The position numbers and the translations under genes are program-made. A DNA stretch of 64,000 nucleotides from Stratiolaelaps scimitus (Eukaryota > Arthropoda > Arachnida > Mesostigmata > Laelapidae), in NCBI GenBank assembly GCA_019614645.1, contig JABWDB010000009.1, forward strand, positions 868,001 to 932,000, given 5' to 3'. A model generated the notes under the pieces. The model was not told the DNA's origin. It worked only from the letters and a program-made list of their open reading frames with translations, and ran no database searches. How positions within the stretch are numbered: position 1 is the stretch's first letter; each line of letters opens with the position of its first letter. Positions 37,153 through 51,387 of the stretch are shown here, one piece after another.

Positions 37153-40100
37153 CGCTCACATTTATATAGGGAAGGATTTAGACCCGACAGTCATCGAGCT
37201 TATGGGATTTGCTAGACTAGACATAGTGGGAGCCGATACCGTTCGTTGACACCCATGCGGTAATTGACACAGCAGAAAGGGACCAGATGCAACAGACCAG
37301 AGTTGGCCATGCCACACCACCACACGCACACATAGGTTACACTCACCTGCAAGTATCAGATGCATCTTGTGAATGGGCTCGAACTGCGGCCATGTAACAG
37401 GCTCCTGCTTGTCCTTGTTGCGTCCCTGGTGGTGAGCCATTCCACTACGCGAGGGCCCATTAGGGTTGCTGCACAGATATAGAGAACACACGCACGTAGA
37501 GATATAATAGACTACATAGAAGCGGCTATAGATGCGCGCTTTTATGACGCGTAGGGGTGACACACCATTGAGGCCTTCGTTGTCCCCGGTCGTGGCGTTA
37601 TATACCGTGGAGAGCAGGACAGTACACGTCTGCGACGCCGGCAGTTAGGTGTCAGACCATATATGAATGCATTGGTCGGGCAGAGGTAACACCTGCTGCT
37701 TGCTGACCCTCCTAGTTAAGCCAGTAATGAAACAATATGGCAATTTCCTATTCAATTTTTAGCAATAAACAGAAACTTACCCGTCGCGGAGAAAATTCCT
37801 CACGTAGTGAATGAGTGCCTGCGAGATTTTCGCTTCCTGACGAGAGAACTCTGGGTACAGGACGCTGCAAGACGAGCCGCACAAGAATGTTCTAAGGATT
37901 ATGCAGCTTGTCTTTGTTCGACCGCCCGTGTGACGGTTCTAACAGTCATCTCTGTTAAACGCAAGCGAATGGGTTGCGTGAATGTAGCGCTTGCGGACAA
38001 AGCTGGCCGTCAATTTTCCTCATGCTCGGTAAGGGCATATTGCATCATATGTAGCAGCATTCACGAAAATTACTCCAGCTCTTGGCCATTATTGCGGCCG
38101 CAGAGATTTTGAACAAATATAGGGTATATCGGTACTGGGACTGCGAATTTAGAGTGCGTTTTCGAAGTGCAATAGAGTGCTTTCACAGACAGCGCCCGTC
38201 GCAGTCGTCACTGAAGGACGGGCAAGAGTCCACAGGATTCACTGAATCCCATCTAGTCCTATATATTCACACTAACGTGGAGTAGACAGTTGAAAAGTGC
38301 GAACTGAAATTGCACTGTGTTCACAATTCTCGTCCCCATCTATATTCGCAGTCCCAGTACCGATATACCCTATTTTTATTCAAAATCTCTATACAACACA
38401 TGACGGGGCCCATGTAATATCTACACGTATGTTACAGCTAGGAACTGTAATCATACTCACGCTGTCCTCAAACCAATGTTCTGCCATTATACGTACGTGA
38501 GTGGCATCGAGTGCCAAGACGCAGCAGCATATCGACATTTAATAGTAAACAGCAAATACACTGAGACTGTACGAGAAAGCTGACTGTCGATAGAGAGCCG
38601 CAGAATGAAATCTTGACAGCTGCTATTTCCCATGCAGATAAAACGTTTGCGTTTCATGCTCAAACAGCAGCGTTTACAGAGCGAAAAGAACATGCCCATA
38701 GTATGCGCCCCCGGGGGTCGCACCTGCAATAACGCTATTCGAAAGCCGTACGAGGTATTCCATACTTGGAACCGTCCGCACACCTCATCCGCCTCGTGTG
38801 ACATCCTCGACATTCGCTGGGACAGTCCTGTATTATGCTCGTAGCGGGAGCGTCTTTGTTCGACGGCGCCGTCCCAGAAACGGCCGAAGGACAAATCACT
38901 TAATTCTTCAAAGGGCATTCCACTTTGTTTGTCAGCAAACTTCTTCTCAATCGAAAGAAATCGAATCGCGTTGTTCGTCGTTGAAGAACAGTTCCGCAAT
39001 AGCATGCACTTTTTGTCATCATCATTCGCCCGTCATCTTTCAGCATACGATTACTTTCACGCACGTATATCAGCGATCCATCATACATATATGATATGAC
39101 CCGCGGTCAGACGTATCGTGCCCGAATTCGCATACGGTATTGGTTACACAATACGCAGGTATGACAGATGATCGGCGACGGCTTGCATTGCCAATTACTG
39201 GTGCGCCCCCCTGCGACCCAACCCGGGACAACCCCTGGAAGTCCGTCGAGATATGGCTAAATGCAGGCCGCCGATTCGTCATTGCTTAGCGAACTGTCCG
39301 TCACTGCAGCTGAGCCCGCTAACTGGCCGAGCTATCATCTGGGTCGCGCCCGGAAACCTTCACCGTGAAAGGTGCGGTTGCCGAGTGCATTGCCAGCTGA
39401 GGATAGGCTGGATCGGCCAGAAGGGCTACCCAACTAGGCACCTTTCAGGCTGACGCCTGAAGTAACGTTCAGCCGAATAGCTTGATAGCCTGCCAGTGAG
39501 CCAGCAGGTCAGGTCATATCGTGAAACCTCTGATTGCCCTGAATATGTCACGTCAACATCCTCAGACGCCCGTTGGCAAGTGACTCTGGCTATGAATGGT
39601 GATACGGTGTGCTCTCCTTACGTATAGATTCAGTTGCGGCATATTGATATTATTGGCGTGCATTTCACACAAACCTTCAGGCCTTGCCATAAATATTGAC
39701 TGACGTTGCTTTGGCTGTAGCTGACACTCTGTTTGAAGACCAACACAATGTGTGTGTCGACAGATGGTGGCACGCTATATAAATGCCCACCCACCCAGGT
39801 TAATCAGTCAGGTGATATTTACATGGCTACAAAATCTATGGGCACATTCAAAACAAACCCCGCGAATTCGTGAACAGTCGTTCCCGCCAAACGCTGCCCT
39901 GTTCGAAGTGAGTCCGATCAACATCACATCATCTAAGGTGTTCGGTGCAACCGATTCGTCAATCAGTTCGCTGTGTCTGGCCATCGTTTCGAGTTTCGAG
40001 AGAACGAGTTGCCAGCTGCCAACGCAACTCATGGTCAATGTAGTGGGCGGCTTGACAGTGTGTTAGCTTTTTGTTGTTACCTTTGCGTCGTGCGAAGTGG

Positions 40101-41920
40101 CAAACCGAGCAGATAGAGAAGGTCGCGAGGTAGCGCATCGGAGGTCACCGGGCTACAGCTGGGACTCCCTCGCGCCGACGGAGACATTCGCGAGGTGCAG
40201 CTCGATTCACGCTCGATCGGAGGCGCAAACACTAGAAGGTGCGTCGACGCCCGCGACCGGCTGTCAAACGCAATCAACAGTTGACACAAGCACAGTGCAA
40301 TACAACGTATAGATTACTACCGACAGGCACATAGGAGACGAGAACTATATAGACATATTCATGTAAAAACTACCAGCTACCACAAGCTACCTGAATGAAA
40401 CAGATTCTGTCAAGTACAGCTCTCAACTCCGACATTAGATAACAGTGCTCGATTCTATCTTTGTTGATTATCAGAGAGAGAAAAAGTGACACCAGTCGTT
40501 CGATTTCAATATGTTTTGAGACGCATAACTGACTATGATGACATTGTGTACGCCTGCAAATTGTCCTGCAACTAATCCCATTGAATGTATTCGTACAATA
40601 TAGGAAATGCTGGTGGATTCGTCGTTGTGGGTTGAATTGCGTTGCAAATGGGACTATTTCCGGAGTCCCTCTAAGAGTATCTGCATACATACATCTATAT
40701 TCCGACAGACTGAATAATTATAATCTCAACGAAACAATCACACGCAAAATTCTACATCACTAGCTAGCGTACGAAGCACATCGACTCTTAGACTTTGCTT
40801 ACGATTATAACAAAAGGATGATGCTTTTTCAAGACTCGATTCCTCCTCCAAAATGAATCATCTCTGTGATACAATGCTTTGTAAAGGTGAGGTAAAGGTA
40901 AAAGTTTATTCGTTTACTAAAGGAAGTGCAAGTGTCAGAATGCTCAAGCTCTCCTATAAGTTCTCGTAGATGATTTCTGATACTGAGACGTTTCTCGGCA
41001 ATGTCACATATTTGCAAAGCCACTTACCAGTCGGCGTGAGACACCGAACGAAACTGACAAAACTAATACCGAACCTAACCAACTCCCAATCCATCGAAAT
41101 GTAACACACAGACAGGTGATACGGCCCGCAAAACTCACGCGATTTGTACAGCCTGCGCGTGAAGAACGCCAGTTTCAACCAGGGGCGCCACCACCGTCCC
41201 GTCTGCCAGAGCGGCCGCTGCCTCAGATAGGATGTCGTGATGTGTTGGTGTGCTCCGACTCCAGTCCGTATACTCGTTCGCTATCGTCAGGAAAATCTCC
41301 TGACAAGGCCATAGCAGGCATGGAATATTTCTATAAGCGAAGTGTATCTCCATAAGCGCGCGGCAATCTCTGCCGCCCTCGCGCGAGGCACGTAACTAGC
41401 CGTAAAAAGTAGCGTTCGCAGTCGACGACTTGTGAACAGAAAGGCTTTGGCGATATCGGTACGATGTCGCCGCTGAGTTGAGATACAATGCGCCAACGTA
41501 TTCAAGGACAATGGCTACAGAAAAAGCAGGACCTCGTGCAAGGACCCCTGCGGTCACGTGCGCGGTCTGGTAAAGTTTCAAGTGTTCCCTTCGTATCTCT
41601 TGTGATTTCGACTATCGTTCTGTACAGTGGGAACAAATTGAATGGCAAAGTTGTTCGTTTTTCGCGTTCGTTTTTCGCGTTGCACTTTTATTACGAATCC
41701 TCAAATAGATTCGCTGAGCCTGCAAATCGCGAACAGGGCAGGCCAAGACGAGCCACTGTAATTCAAGTAAGACATCGCTGCATTGCTTGGTCTAGAGCCC
41801 ATATAATCTTGATGGGCCATGGAATGGGAAGAGCCGGGCGTGGCCGATACCATTACAGGCGTCCGTCTTCGATGAAGACAAAAAATTTGGGCTGCACTTG
41901 TCGTTTTTGTTGCTACTGTG

Positions 41921-41957
<37 letters not shown>

Positions 41958-44900
41958 TAATAATAATGTACGCAAAATAATCGACTTTATTGCATTTAGT
42001 TATACGACTTTAAATATACAATAATTAGAGAAGTGGGAAGGACTCTTCAGAAGGATGCTGCTGCTGCTACTACTACTAATAATCATTATTATTATTATTG
42101 TTATATATTAATATTATATATATTACTAATTATAAAGCATTTATTATACCTGTTGATGATAGTCATAGGTGTTTCTGACGAGAGTCCGAATCAGGCGCTC
42201 CTTTAACGCGGCCTAGCAAAACGAATCGCCACAATAATCACACGCATCGTTGTTAATGGTCTGATTGGTTCGACGACCACACAAATGAATACCAGTCACG
42301 CAACAAAGGTAGACGTGGACACGCTATCGTTTATCAGAGCCACGTCGAGCAATAAAATGAGATCAAGTATTGTACAGGCATCGAGGACGGGATCAGTTCA
42401 CAGGTAAAATCGATTCAAATAAATTTCGTTAAAATCTGAAAATTCTCCTTTTGCCACCTACCTCGATCCCATCTCGGCGTTCCTCTACAGAAAACAGCGG
42501 CAAAGCATCCCTCGTCGTGACCCCCAGAAGAAGATCATGATCCGAAAATGGCGACTGCGACATCGCAGCGCGCAGTCCTCCAGCTGAGATCACACTGTAA
42601 TGAGGAAACGATGATCACGTCAGAATCAGGCTCAGATCGCACTGTAAGAAGAGTGTCGCCGAACGAGGCGAACTTGCTCCTTAGAGATTTTATTGGTATC
42701 GCGAGAGGTTTGACTCTCTCCCCCTCTCTCTCGCTCGCGCGCTGATAGGACAGTTGATGTGTGATGTGATGTGTTTGTATGTGTGATGTGTTTGGCTAAA
42801 TACTCGACAAGAAATGGCAGCAGAATGTGTTCTCACAGGATGTCTACTGCTCATTTCGCCTCGAACGTATTGCATTGCCCCTTGGCTGTAACTACACGTT
42901 GGCTTTAGCTGCTCAGGTCAGCCACGTTGAACGACCTTGACAAGTAAACAAATTGTGCCACCCTTATACAGAGCGGTCGTTACATCCTGATCGGAAATCG
43001 GATCGTCCGCATCTCGTATACGAACTGCTGGTGGATTTCTGTACCGCAGTTTCGACGTTGCACAGCGGTGTCGTGTGCAAGTATCTAGAGTCGCAACAGC
43101 TCAAGCTGGCAACGTCAAATGAGACGTGTCAGACCCGCTCGGTTTCGACTATAGACGAGAGCCTCAAAACCATCTTCACTCAACACACGTCAGCTCTTTT
43201 TCCCAAGGGGAGTCACAACTCTTCCGTCTCACTTTGCCTAGCGGGATAGGACTTTCAGGTCCTAATTCGAAGTTGCTCGAAAACAGGCGATGCTGTCCAA
43301 CCTGCTGTCTACACTGAGTTCTGATTCGGCCAGTGTATTAACGGGTTCACCAAACCCCTCGCGTGGCATCACTGCAGTGATTCGAGCTGCCGAACGAAAC
43401 CAAACGAAAAACCTGCACCCGATTCTACAAATCGAATTAGAGTGACGACTCCAACGACTCACGAGACTGTAAACGCGTTTGGAGGGATGCAGGTTGTAAT
43501 GGTGGCAGACACATTGGTGACGAAACGTAGAGCACATTTCGTCAGTATTGATCTACATACAATTTGATGAGGTCGAACTGCTAAACAGTGCCAGTTGTAA
43601 ACTTCTCTAGGCTGATTCCGTGCGTTGCAGCGAGCTATAATAGGTATATGAGCCGGATTGGCAAATTCGAGAGAATTTTACAGAGACATCCTTTCTAGGA
43701 AATATATAAGATTATAATATTGTTTTGATTTCACATCGTAAAGTGTCTTTTATACTACGATGTAAGTGATGAAGTTCTGGGAGCCATGCACATGATCCAT
43801 GTCGAAAGAAAGACAAGGACATATTTGTCAAACATATGACCTTCTTGACTTACATATGTAGACTATATATTAATTATAAAATAGCATCGATATAAACTGT
43901 ATGTCCAATGCAATGTTATTGTACAATTAACACATACTCTTCATAATAGACATTTTTTCCTATATAGTATTTACCTGTTATCAACAACGGGCCCGAATGG
44001 CCCACAGAGGTGATCGGGTACCTCATCCGGAAACCGCGACATCTCGACGAGCTCATCGGCGCTCTTATGTCGAAGGCACTCCACCTGAATGTGACAAACA
44101 ATGTACCAAGGCAGAAATATAGATATGAATTATGTGTAAAATAATGCCCTGTTTCGAGTTGGTCCGTACGCCTTTAATAATGCTGCTAAAAAAAAACTAC
44201 TCCTTCGAGAGGTGGCTTTGGCTCACTCTAGTGCCACGCATGCTTCATTCGCAAGTCCCGTTCGCCCCCCCCCGTTCATCTACCACTCTGCAATGAATTA
44301 CAGGAGCAGGCGGTCAGCCTACCAATTTAACGAAGAGATGGTCACTAGGTAAAAAACGATTGAGAAAAATATGCCCGTGTTCAAGCAGCTGGCGCGCTTC
44401 TCCCAATCCCGCAAAGACAGAGAGATGTAAGGGAGGCGGGTGTCCTTAACAGGGTATTGGAGATCGCTCAATCGCACAGGGGGGCGGGGCAGGGTCGCCA
44501 ATAGCGGCCTGTTCGGTCCGCGGCGGCGAGATGGTCATTCGGTTGTGGGCTAAACCGCAACTTCCCCTTTTCACTGACCAGATCCAATGTCGGCGGTCAC
44601 CGCAATAGAGAATATCATCATGTGCGATCTCCCAAATGGACGGCGGATCCCACGTTCGGCCGTGGTCCTTCGAGGAGTTTTGTGGTCTCTCACAATTGCA
44701 CCGCATGGTCGACGATGAACCGCGGTAGTGGCGGATAATACCGATGTCGTTAAAATGGCCATCCCCTTGCGCAATAGTGCGGCGAAGCCGACGGTACGAG
44801 CCGGGCCAATAGCTGGCGCAGAGACCAATACTGTTGCCCCTGCAAACACCACTTGCCGAAGTTTCCCGTGAGTCGTTTCCGCGCTGAACGATAGGAGAGG

Positions 44901-46477
44901 TGCAATAAGGAGAAGACTCGAAGTCCGTATATATTACGACTCGAGGAAGGCTACGAGGAAAGATCGTAACGCCGGAGCTTCTGTGAACTGTGGCGAGCTC
45001 CCTACGTGTCCAGACAGGGTGTCTGGGGTTGACGGAAGTGACCTGACGAGAGCTGCTCGTGGCTGTACGATTAGATAGCTAGATATTAGATGGCGTTATC
45101 ATTTTGCTATCTTATGTCATTTGTGACACGATACACTTCGTCATGCGCGAGTACTCTAGTATAAACTGTTTGTCGATCGTTGCCCGCCAAAGTCCAATTT
45201 AGCCTGCTAAGTATCATATAATGTAAAGTAGGCGAAAAACAACTCAATTAATAATAACCTGACCTAACGTTCGCGTCGAAATCAAGAGGCGACTCAAGAG
45301 CAGATCTTGGGGTATCTTGTTTATATACAACGACCTACGCCACCCTGCCTCTCAACAATCGTCCTCTAAACTCAAGCTTCCAAAGAGCTGCAACCTGGGG
45401 CAGTCTTTTTGTTCGAATACATATGTGTTCTTGTTATTGGAAGCCTTCGAGGCATGAATTAGTCACCCCGGGTTGTCTTGGGTATATAAGAACCTGGAGA
45501 TTGCCAGATTTATCCATAATATAATCCGCCTCCTTCAATAGACATTGCAGTTGGCCTGCAAGATCTAGCCTATTCGCTACTGTTCAACTACCATTATTGC
45601 AGTGTACCACTACCTCCAGCGATTCAAAGGATCCACTAATTCAATGGCCCGACATCAACGGCAGACCCGACGCTCTCTTCCCTTTGTTTTGGGATAGGGC
45701 GCCCTCTGCTGAAAATGAACGAAAACAACAAATAACCATACACCGACGCTTCTTACCATGGCAGCCGGCCGGGTTGGACACGAGAGGCTCTGCGCAAGTT
45801 GTGCCGCAAATCTCTGCGCGTTAACGGGCTGACAGAGCGACCACGGCGACAAAGCAGATCCGGACATCAGTGCCACCGAACGAAACAGATCTGCGAAATG
45901 GATTAAGGACGTTGTTATTGCCAACAAAAGCAGTCGTTATATGCACACATCCGTTTTGAATCACCCCGCCTCCGGTTGGTCTGTGACAATGTAATATTGA
46001 CATTTGAAAATGTTTGCATTTCTGGTTTGATTTACCCAACGGGCTAGACATTGCCATATCATAAACTGCTTTGTATAGTTCACGTTTGGAGATTTCTCAT
46101 TAGCGAAACGCCAATGTTCTCAAGATTGTTGTATCGCAGGCAGAAGCGCAGGGTAGTAAAAAAAATGGCAAACAAGGGCAATATAACGTCACGAGATGAG
46201 ATAACTCACACATAACACTGCCTCTATGCAGTGCTACACATCATTGTCGTTATTGATGTTCTTCCATCTTCTAAGGTCGGTCGCAAACCTGTTCCGTGCT
46301 TTGGACAAGTTTCGATTTCGTATCTATATGTATATATTCGCTGCGACAAACAACCAGCCAGCTCTTGACAATTGAATGGCCCGAAATGATTTAATAGCGA
46401 ACATGTCAATATGTTTATGCATTTTTATCCATGCAATTCCTTCATCGATCTACCCTCGACAACACACCCTGTTGAGG

Positions 46478-46527
<50 letters not shown>

Positions 46528-49500
46528 ATATCGTGTAGCCTGCCAATACAATGTGCGAACACGCGTCATCAAACGTTGCAGCACGTTAGCTATACTCGAT
46601 AAAAATGACGATAAGAAGTATTTAACGAAAAATACTCAAGTAAAGAACGTCGTGAAGAAGAGTTCTGCACGAATGTGACAACAATTACTCGAAGCACTAT
46701 ACACACGTTCAACCGGCGAGCACAGCGAAATGTTCGCTCAGGGGTCCGTAAAAAAAGGCACTGCCATTAACCTTCACTTATTCAACTAAATGCAAGTGCT
46801 TTAGTCCGATATGACGACGCCATAGTTGCGAGTGGTCGCAAAGCAGTACAGCGAGCACAAACTGATGGGAATTGGCGAAGTCTACCCGTAAACTCCGTGT
46901 TTATGCAAACCCGGCCAGTGAGTGGCAGAATTGGCAAAATGTTGCCCACATTACACCGGCGAAACGCAGGGAGCTTCCAAGCGGAAATGCGACCGCGGCG
47001 CAGACAACAGCAGCTACAGGCGACGACAGCGAGAACGCGCCCGAAACGCAAAGTTCACATGGGGAGGCGCGTCAGCGACCAAAGCCCGGCTTTCTTCTCT
47101 CATTTGTCCCTTAATGCGAGGCTGTTCGACGGACGTGACGAGCGGTTCGAACCCGGGGCAACGGGACCAGGGGAGTCGACGGTGTGGCATGTTACGTTTG
47201 CAATGCACACAAACTGCCGAGGGTAGCTCTCAGCAGCGCGCGTGAACGTACGCAGGCGTGCGTAGTGGGGTCTCGACACCCCACTGCTAGCGGAGGGGAC
47301 CGGATGCTTGGGTCCGGAGCGTTTATGGGTCGAAGAGAGCGCGGACGAAGGCTCGCTGCCCCTTCGGAACGACACGCGGAGCGATACAGATCAACCGCTG
47401 ACTGCTTACACAGATGGCGACCTAAACTGTTCGACAGGGTGGCGTCGATCGCACGAAAGAATGGGCGCAGAATTCGCACAGAGAACTGTGGACAACGATG
47501 CAGAGAGGTCGAGCAGAGAGGTTCGCCCGCCGATAATCATTTGAGTGCCGTTGACGCGCCGTTAAGCGCTGCTAAATTGGTAACATTTTCATTATCGTGC
47601 TATGAGTGCCTTAGATGCTGAGTCTGCGATGCTGTTTATGCTGTCATAAGTATCATTATTATTTTTATTATTATTATGCTAATTGAACTGTTTTGTTCGA
47701 ATTAGAAAGGTAGTTTGCTGTTTACGCCAATTCCCGATTGGCTCCGAAATACGAAGAATCGATATTGAGTCGAACTTCCGAGAGCCGAAAGTAGACCTCT
47801 CTGTGAATTAATAAAGACCAGGCTACACTTGCCTATTTAATGATAGTGTTCGAGTTTGTTTTTGTATAATTGAACGAGAATGTTCATATATATTTTACTA
47901 TCGTAATCACACGCATAATCGTAATACCTTCCGACAATTGTATTTGAAATATACCCCAAGGCAATACTGAGTAGTAAACAAATCACGTGCAGAAATGATG
48001 TGCCTAACATGTTATGGGCAGAGATTGGCTTACCTTTGGCAAGAGGATACATGGCAAGAAGGTGTGCAAGTGAGGCCACTTTTCCATGTCCAAGCAGCGT
48101 TATCCTTGTATGGTCTCCGCCAAATGAGTCGATGTTACGCTGAACCCAATGAAGAGCCGCTACCTATTGAGTATATCGCAATAGATGACATATATATATA
48201 TATATAGATATATACATTTACAAATATTACTTATATAGCAAATGCTTGTTGTATGTTTGCTAACTACATCTTTGCGATAACGCCAACATCCGAATGGTTG
48301 ATTAGGTTGATTACCCTTCTCTTTATATCGAAGTATCTGCATCTGTAATCTTGCTGAATTTATAATCCTGCTTGGTGGCGACAGGTTCAAATCCTGCCGC
48401 GGCCCAATCGATGGGTGGAGTTTACTTTCCGACATTTCTCGTAGCAATGCCCCACGGCCAACCGGCGCGAACTTCCTAATGAGAGAGGGATACCGGGCGG
48501 GGGCGAGCAGCTGCCAACAATATGGCAACAATACATCTCTTGAGAGTCAACGCTTTGCGTATGGTCGTACTCAGCACGAGGTGATTCGTCCGCCACCAAT
48601 TCGATCACGATGTGAAAGAGAGCCAAGAGAGGGCTGCTGACTATAATATTCACGGTCTCATGAGCGCAGTTCAGGCTCTATCTTGCAAACAGTGATCTCG
48701 GTAGGGCCAAAAACCCAGTTGCACTCAGATCTGCCTTTAACTTCTCATATCTCTCTCTCTCGCTCTCTCGCTATCTCGCTATCTTGAGTCGGGTGCGATA
48801 TTGGCCATGATGCATTACGGACGATCGTGGGTCCAGGAGGTGTGTACCCGAATGAAAGCAATTGAACAAAAGATGAGGCGATTCATGAACGGCGAGCTCG
48901 GTATCGACGACTGGCCTACGGACGATGGTGTACCTCTCTCTTATGGGCAGATTCACCAAAATATCTACGCGAACGCACGGGTGCTGGAGAATACGTGCCT
49001 CGACGTCGGAACCCTTCATAAGATTGGCGAACGCAACGATAAGCTCGAGGATAGCGTGAACAGGACGATCTCTCTCCTAGAAACGAACTGCTTCAAGGCC
49101 CTGCCAAACAAGCTCAGTGTGCGCAGGCGTTCACGCACCTGATGGAGGTATTCTCCGTCAGGTGTCGCTTTGCAAGCGACTCCGCTGATGGCCAATAACA
49201 GCATCGCTTATGTGTTACCGTGGCTCGAGACGTTCCGGCGAACGAGAAACATTTCACTTGATTGTGCATAATAATAAAGGTATTGTACTTGCATAAGATG
49301 CTTGCTCCCTTCTCGTACTGCTCGTAGGGCTAGGATGTATGGTCCACTTTTATCGACTCTGAATGTTAACTGGCGAGCTGCCAACTAGTGTAATAGGGCA
49401 TCTTTGATATAGAACGAGGGGTGGTCGTAATGTTTAATACATAGAGCGTGTATGTTTTGCTGAAGGACAAAAAAGTTGTAGTCGTTCTTCACGTACAGGA

Positions 49501-49789
49501 ACGAGTTGTCAGAATTACACTGAACATTGCCACCTGTTTGTGTATGATGGACAGACCAACGACTAACGGCAATTATAGTTCTCAGCTCCATGAGCCAACG
49601 GTTTAACCAATACGTATATATATAATGGTACGGTGTCGGTAAGCCAATGATCAATTAAAGACGACTAATGCTGGCCATGGCTTTGCGAGAAATTCGCGAG
49701 AATTGATCGACTGCATTCTCCAGTGTGATGATATCTGGCGCAAGCATTGTCGCAATATTTGCACAAACAGTTCGAGTTGCGCTCAGTGC

Positions 49790-49850
<61 letters not shown>

Positions 49851-51110
49851 CAGTGTACTGAATACAGCAGATACATTGTATATTATTACGACCCGAGTAT
49901 AGCGAACATTCGGGTAACGTATAGCATTGTGTTGTTCTTCAGCTGACCGGCTGTTTTTTTTTCTATTTGTATTTTCATTTCATTTCATTTGAGGTTTATT
50001 TTCGGAACTGCAATTCAACAATGCTTAAGTTCTCGCGGAAAAAAAAAAAATATGATAAAGGTGTGTAAGAACAAGGTCAGGATAATCTGACTTAGAACAC
50101 GGTCAGGATAATCTGACTTAATACACAAATCAGGACAATCTGAACAAATAAAATAATTGTAAAAACCAGGCACATCGCAGTCCGGTGTGCGAAATTAGTC
50201 CCGGTAACAGAGACATGTGGCAGTAGACTGACGAGTATTTATAGAGCAGTAGACTGACGACTATATATATATATATATACATCTGCTCGGCAAATAGGTC
50301 CACGATTAGAATATCGTTGTCTTTACAAAGGAATTACTCAAGTGTGGCTGTACTACAGTGTGAGGTCAAAGTCGATTGAGTCTTTGAGTAACAGGCTTTG
50401 CGCAATGAGATAGTGGAGAATCCCGAGGATGGCCCGACAATCTCGTCACCATTTCTCGATATCCTGCCTGCAATGCTGTGAAAGATTACGAAGAGGTCCT
50501 TGACCGGGGTCGAAGATGCGATTGCCTCTACAAGGCAACGCTCTACTAAAGCAGTGTCTCGCAGGCCTATGAGCTTATGACGACGATGCGATGCCCGAAC
50601 TCTCGATTCGTATTGAGAACCGTTCTGCATCCATATTGTTATCCGTGCTATGTTCAACAGATTTACAGTCGGCGTAATCTATACACGAAAATATATTGTA
50701 TCCTCAAAAGGACTCAAGGTCGAAGCGGACGATCGAGGGAAGCTTGGAGAAAAAAACATTGAAACCGCGACTGGTTTCGCCCTGCGTAACCTGTCCTTTG
50801 TGTATAATCAATATGGAGTTAATAGAAGAAACGAAGTATGTAGGTACCCTTCGGCTCACGACATGCAGACAATAATAATAAAAGTAATTATAATAATAAT
50901 AACCTCATTAGAGACATTTTAGAGTGTTGCACACATGCCGTCAGATCAAGTGGCCCTCCATTAGTGGAAACAGTCTCTACGTGTTCAGCTGTGGTTGCAA
51001 CGAACCTGATCAAGAAGCGCATTGTTTGCTCTGGACGCCTCATCCATCGCGGGGAAAAAGCCTGCAGGAAAAAACAGTAACGCATATGATAAGCCACGGA
51101 TATATCTATA

Positions 51111-51148
<38 letters not shown>

Positions 51149-51342
51149 CTTATCTCGGCTCCGCCCCCGCAGCGGTCCTCGAGCAGTGCCAGTAGTTAAC
51201 AGCACGGTCCACAGTTAGATAAACATTGCTGAATCAGCTCGATTACATTTGGATAAAAAGGAAAATCATTGCTGCCTGTATTGTTCATTGCAATCTGATA
51301 GGAGCAGTACGTTTGAGCTTAAAAGATCTCTCTCTCTATATT

Positions 51343-51387
<45 letters not shown>

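Larger units (their letters stand above)
34089..37346 (-). other. Neuroligin intron 14
   Basis: It contains three AT microsatellites (34.4, 35.6, 37.1 kb) and a (TC)n tract (36.53 kb). Open frames at 35.8-36.5 kb on the minus strand are Arg-rich and unrecognised. Confidence 0.5.
48164..51005 (-). other. Neuroligin intron 5
   Basis: It contains a possible nested plus-strand ORF (48,807-49,142), a tRNA-like B box (48,384), the window's longest (TA)n run (49,793-49,849), and a SINE tail followed by three copies of a unit of about 26 bp (50,073-50,150). Confidence 0.7.

Noticed and set aside
38487..39005. 172-codon minus-strand frame in intron 12
   Set aside because: The neuroligin reads continuously from exon 12 to 13 without it, and the sequence resembles no family. 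A nested gene is not excluded.
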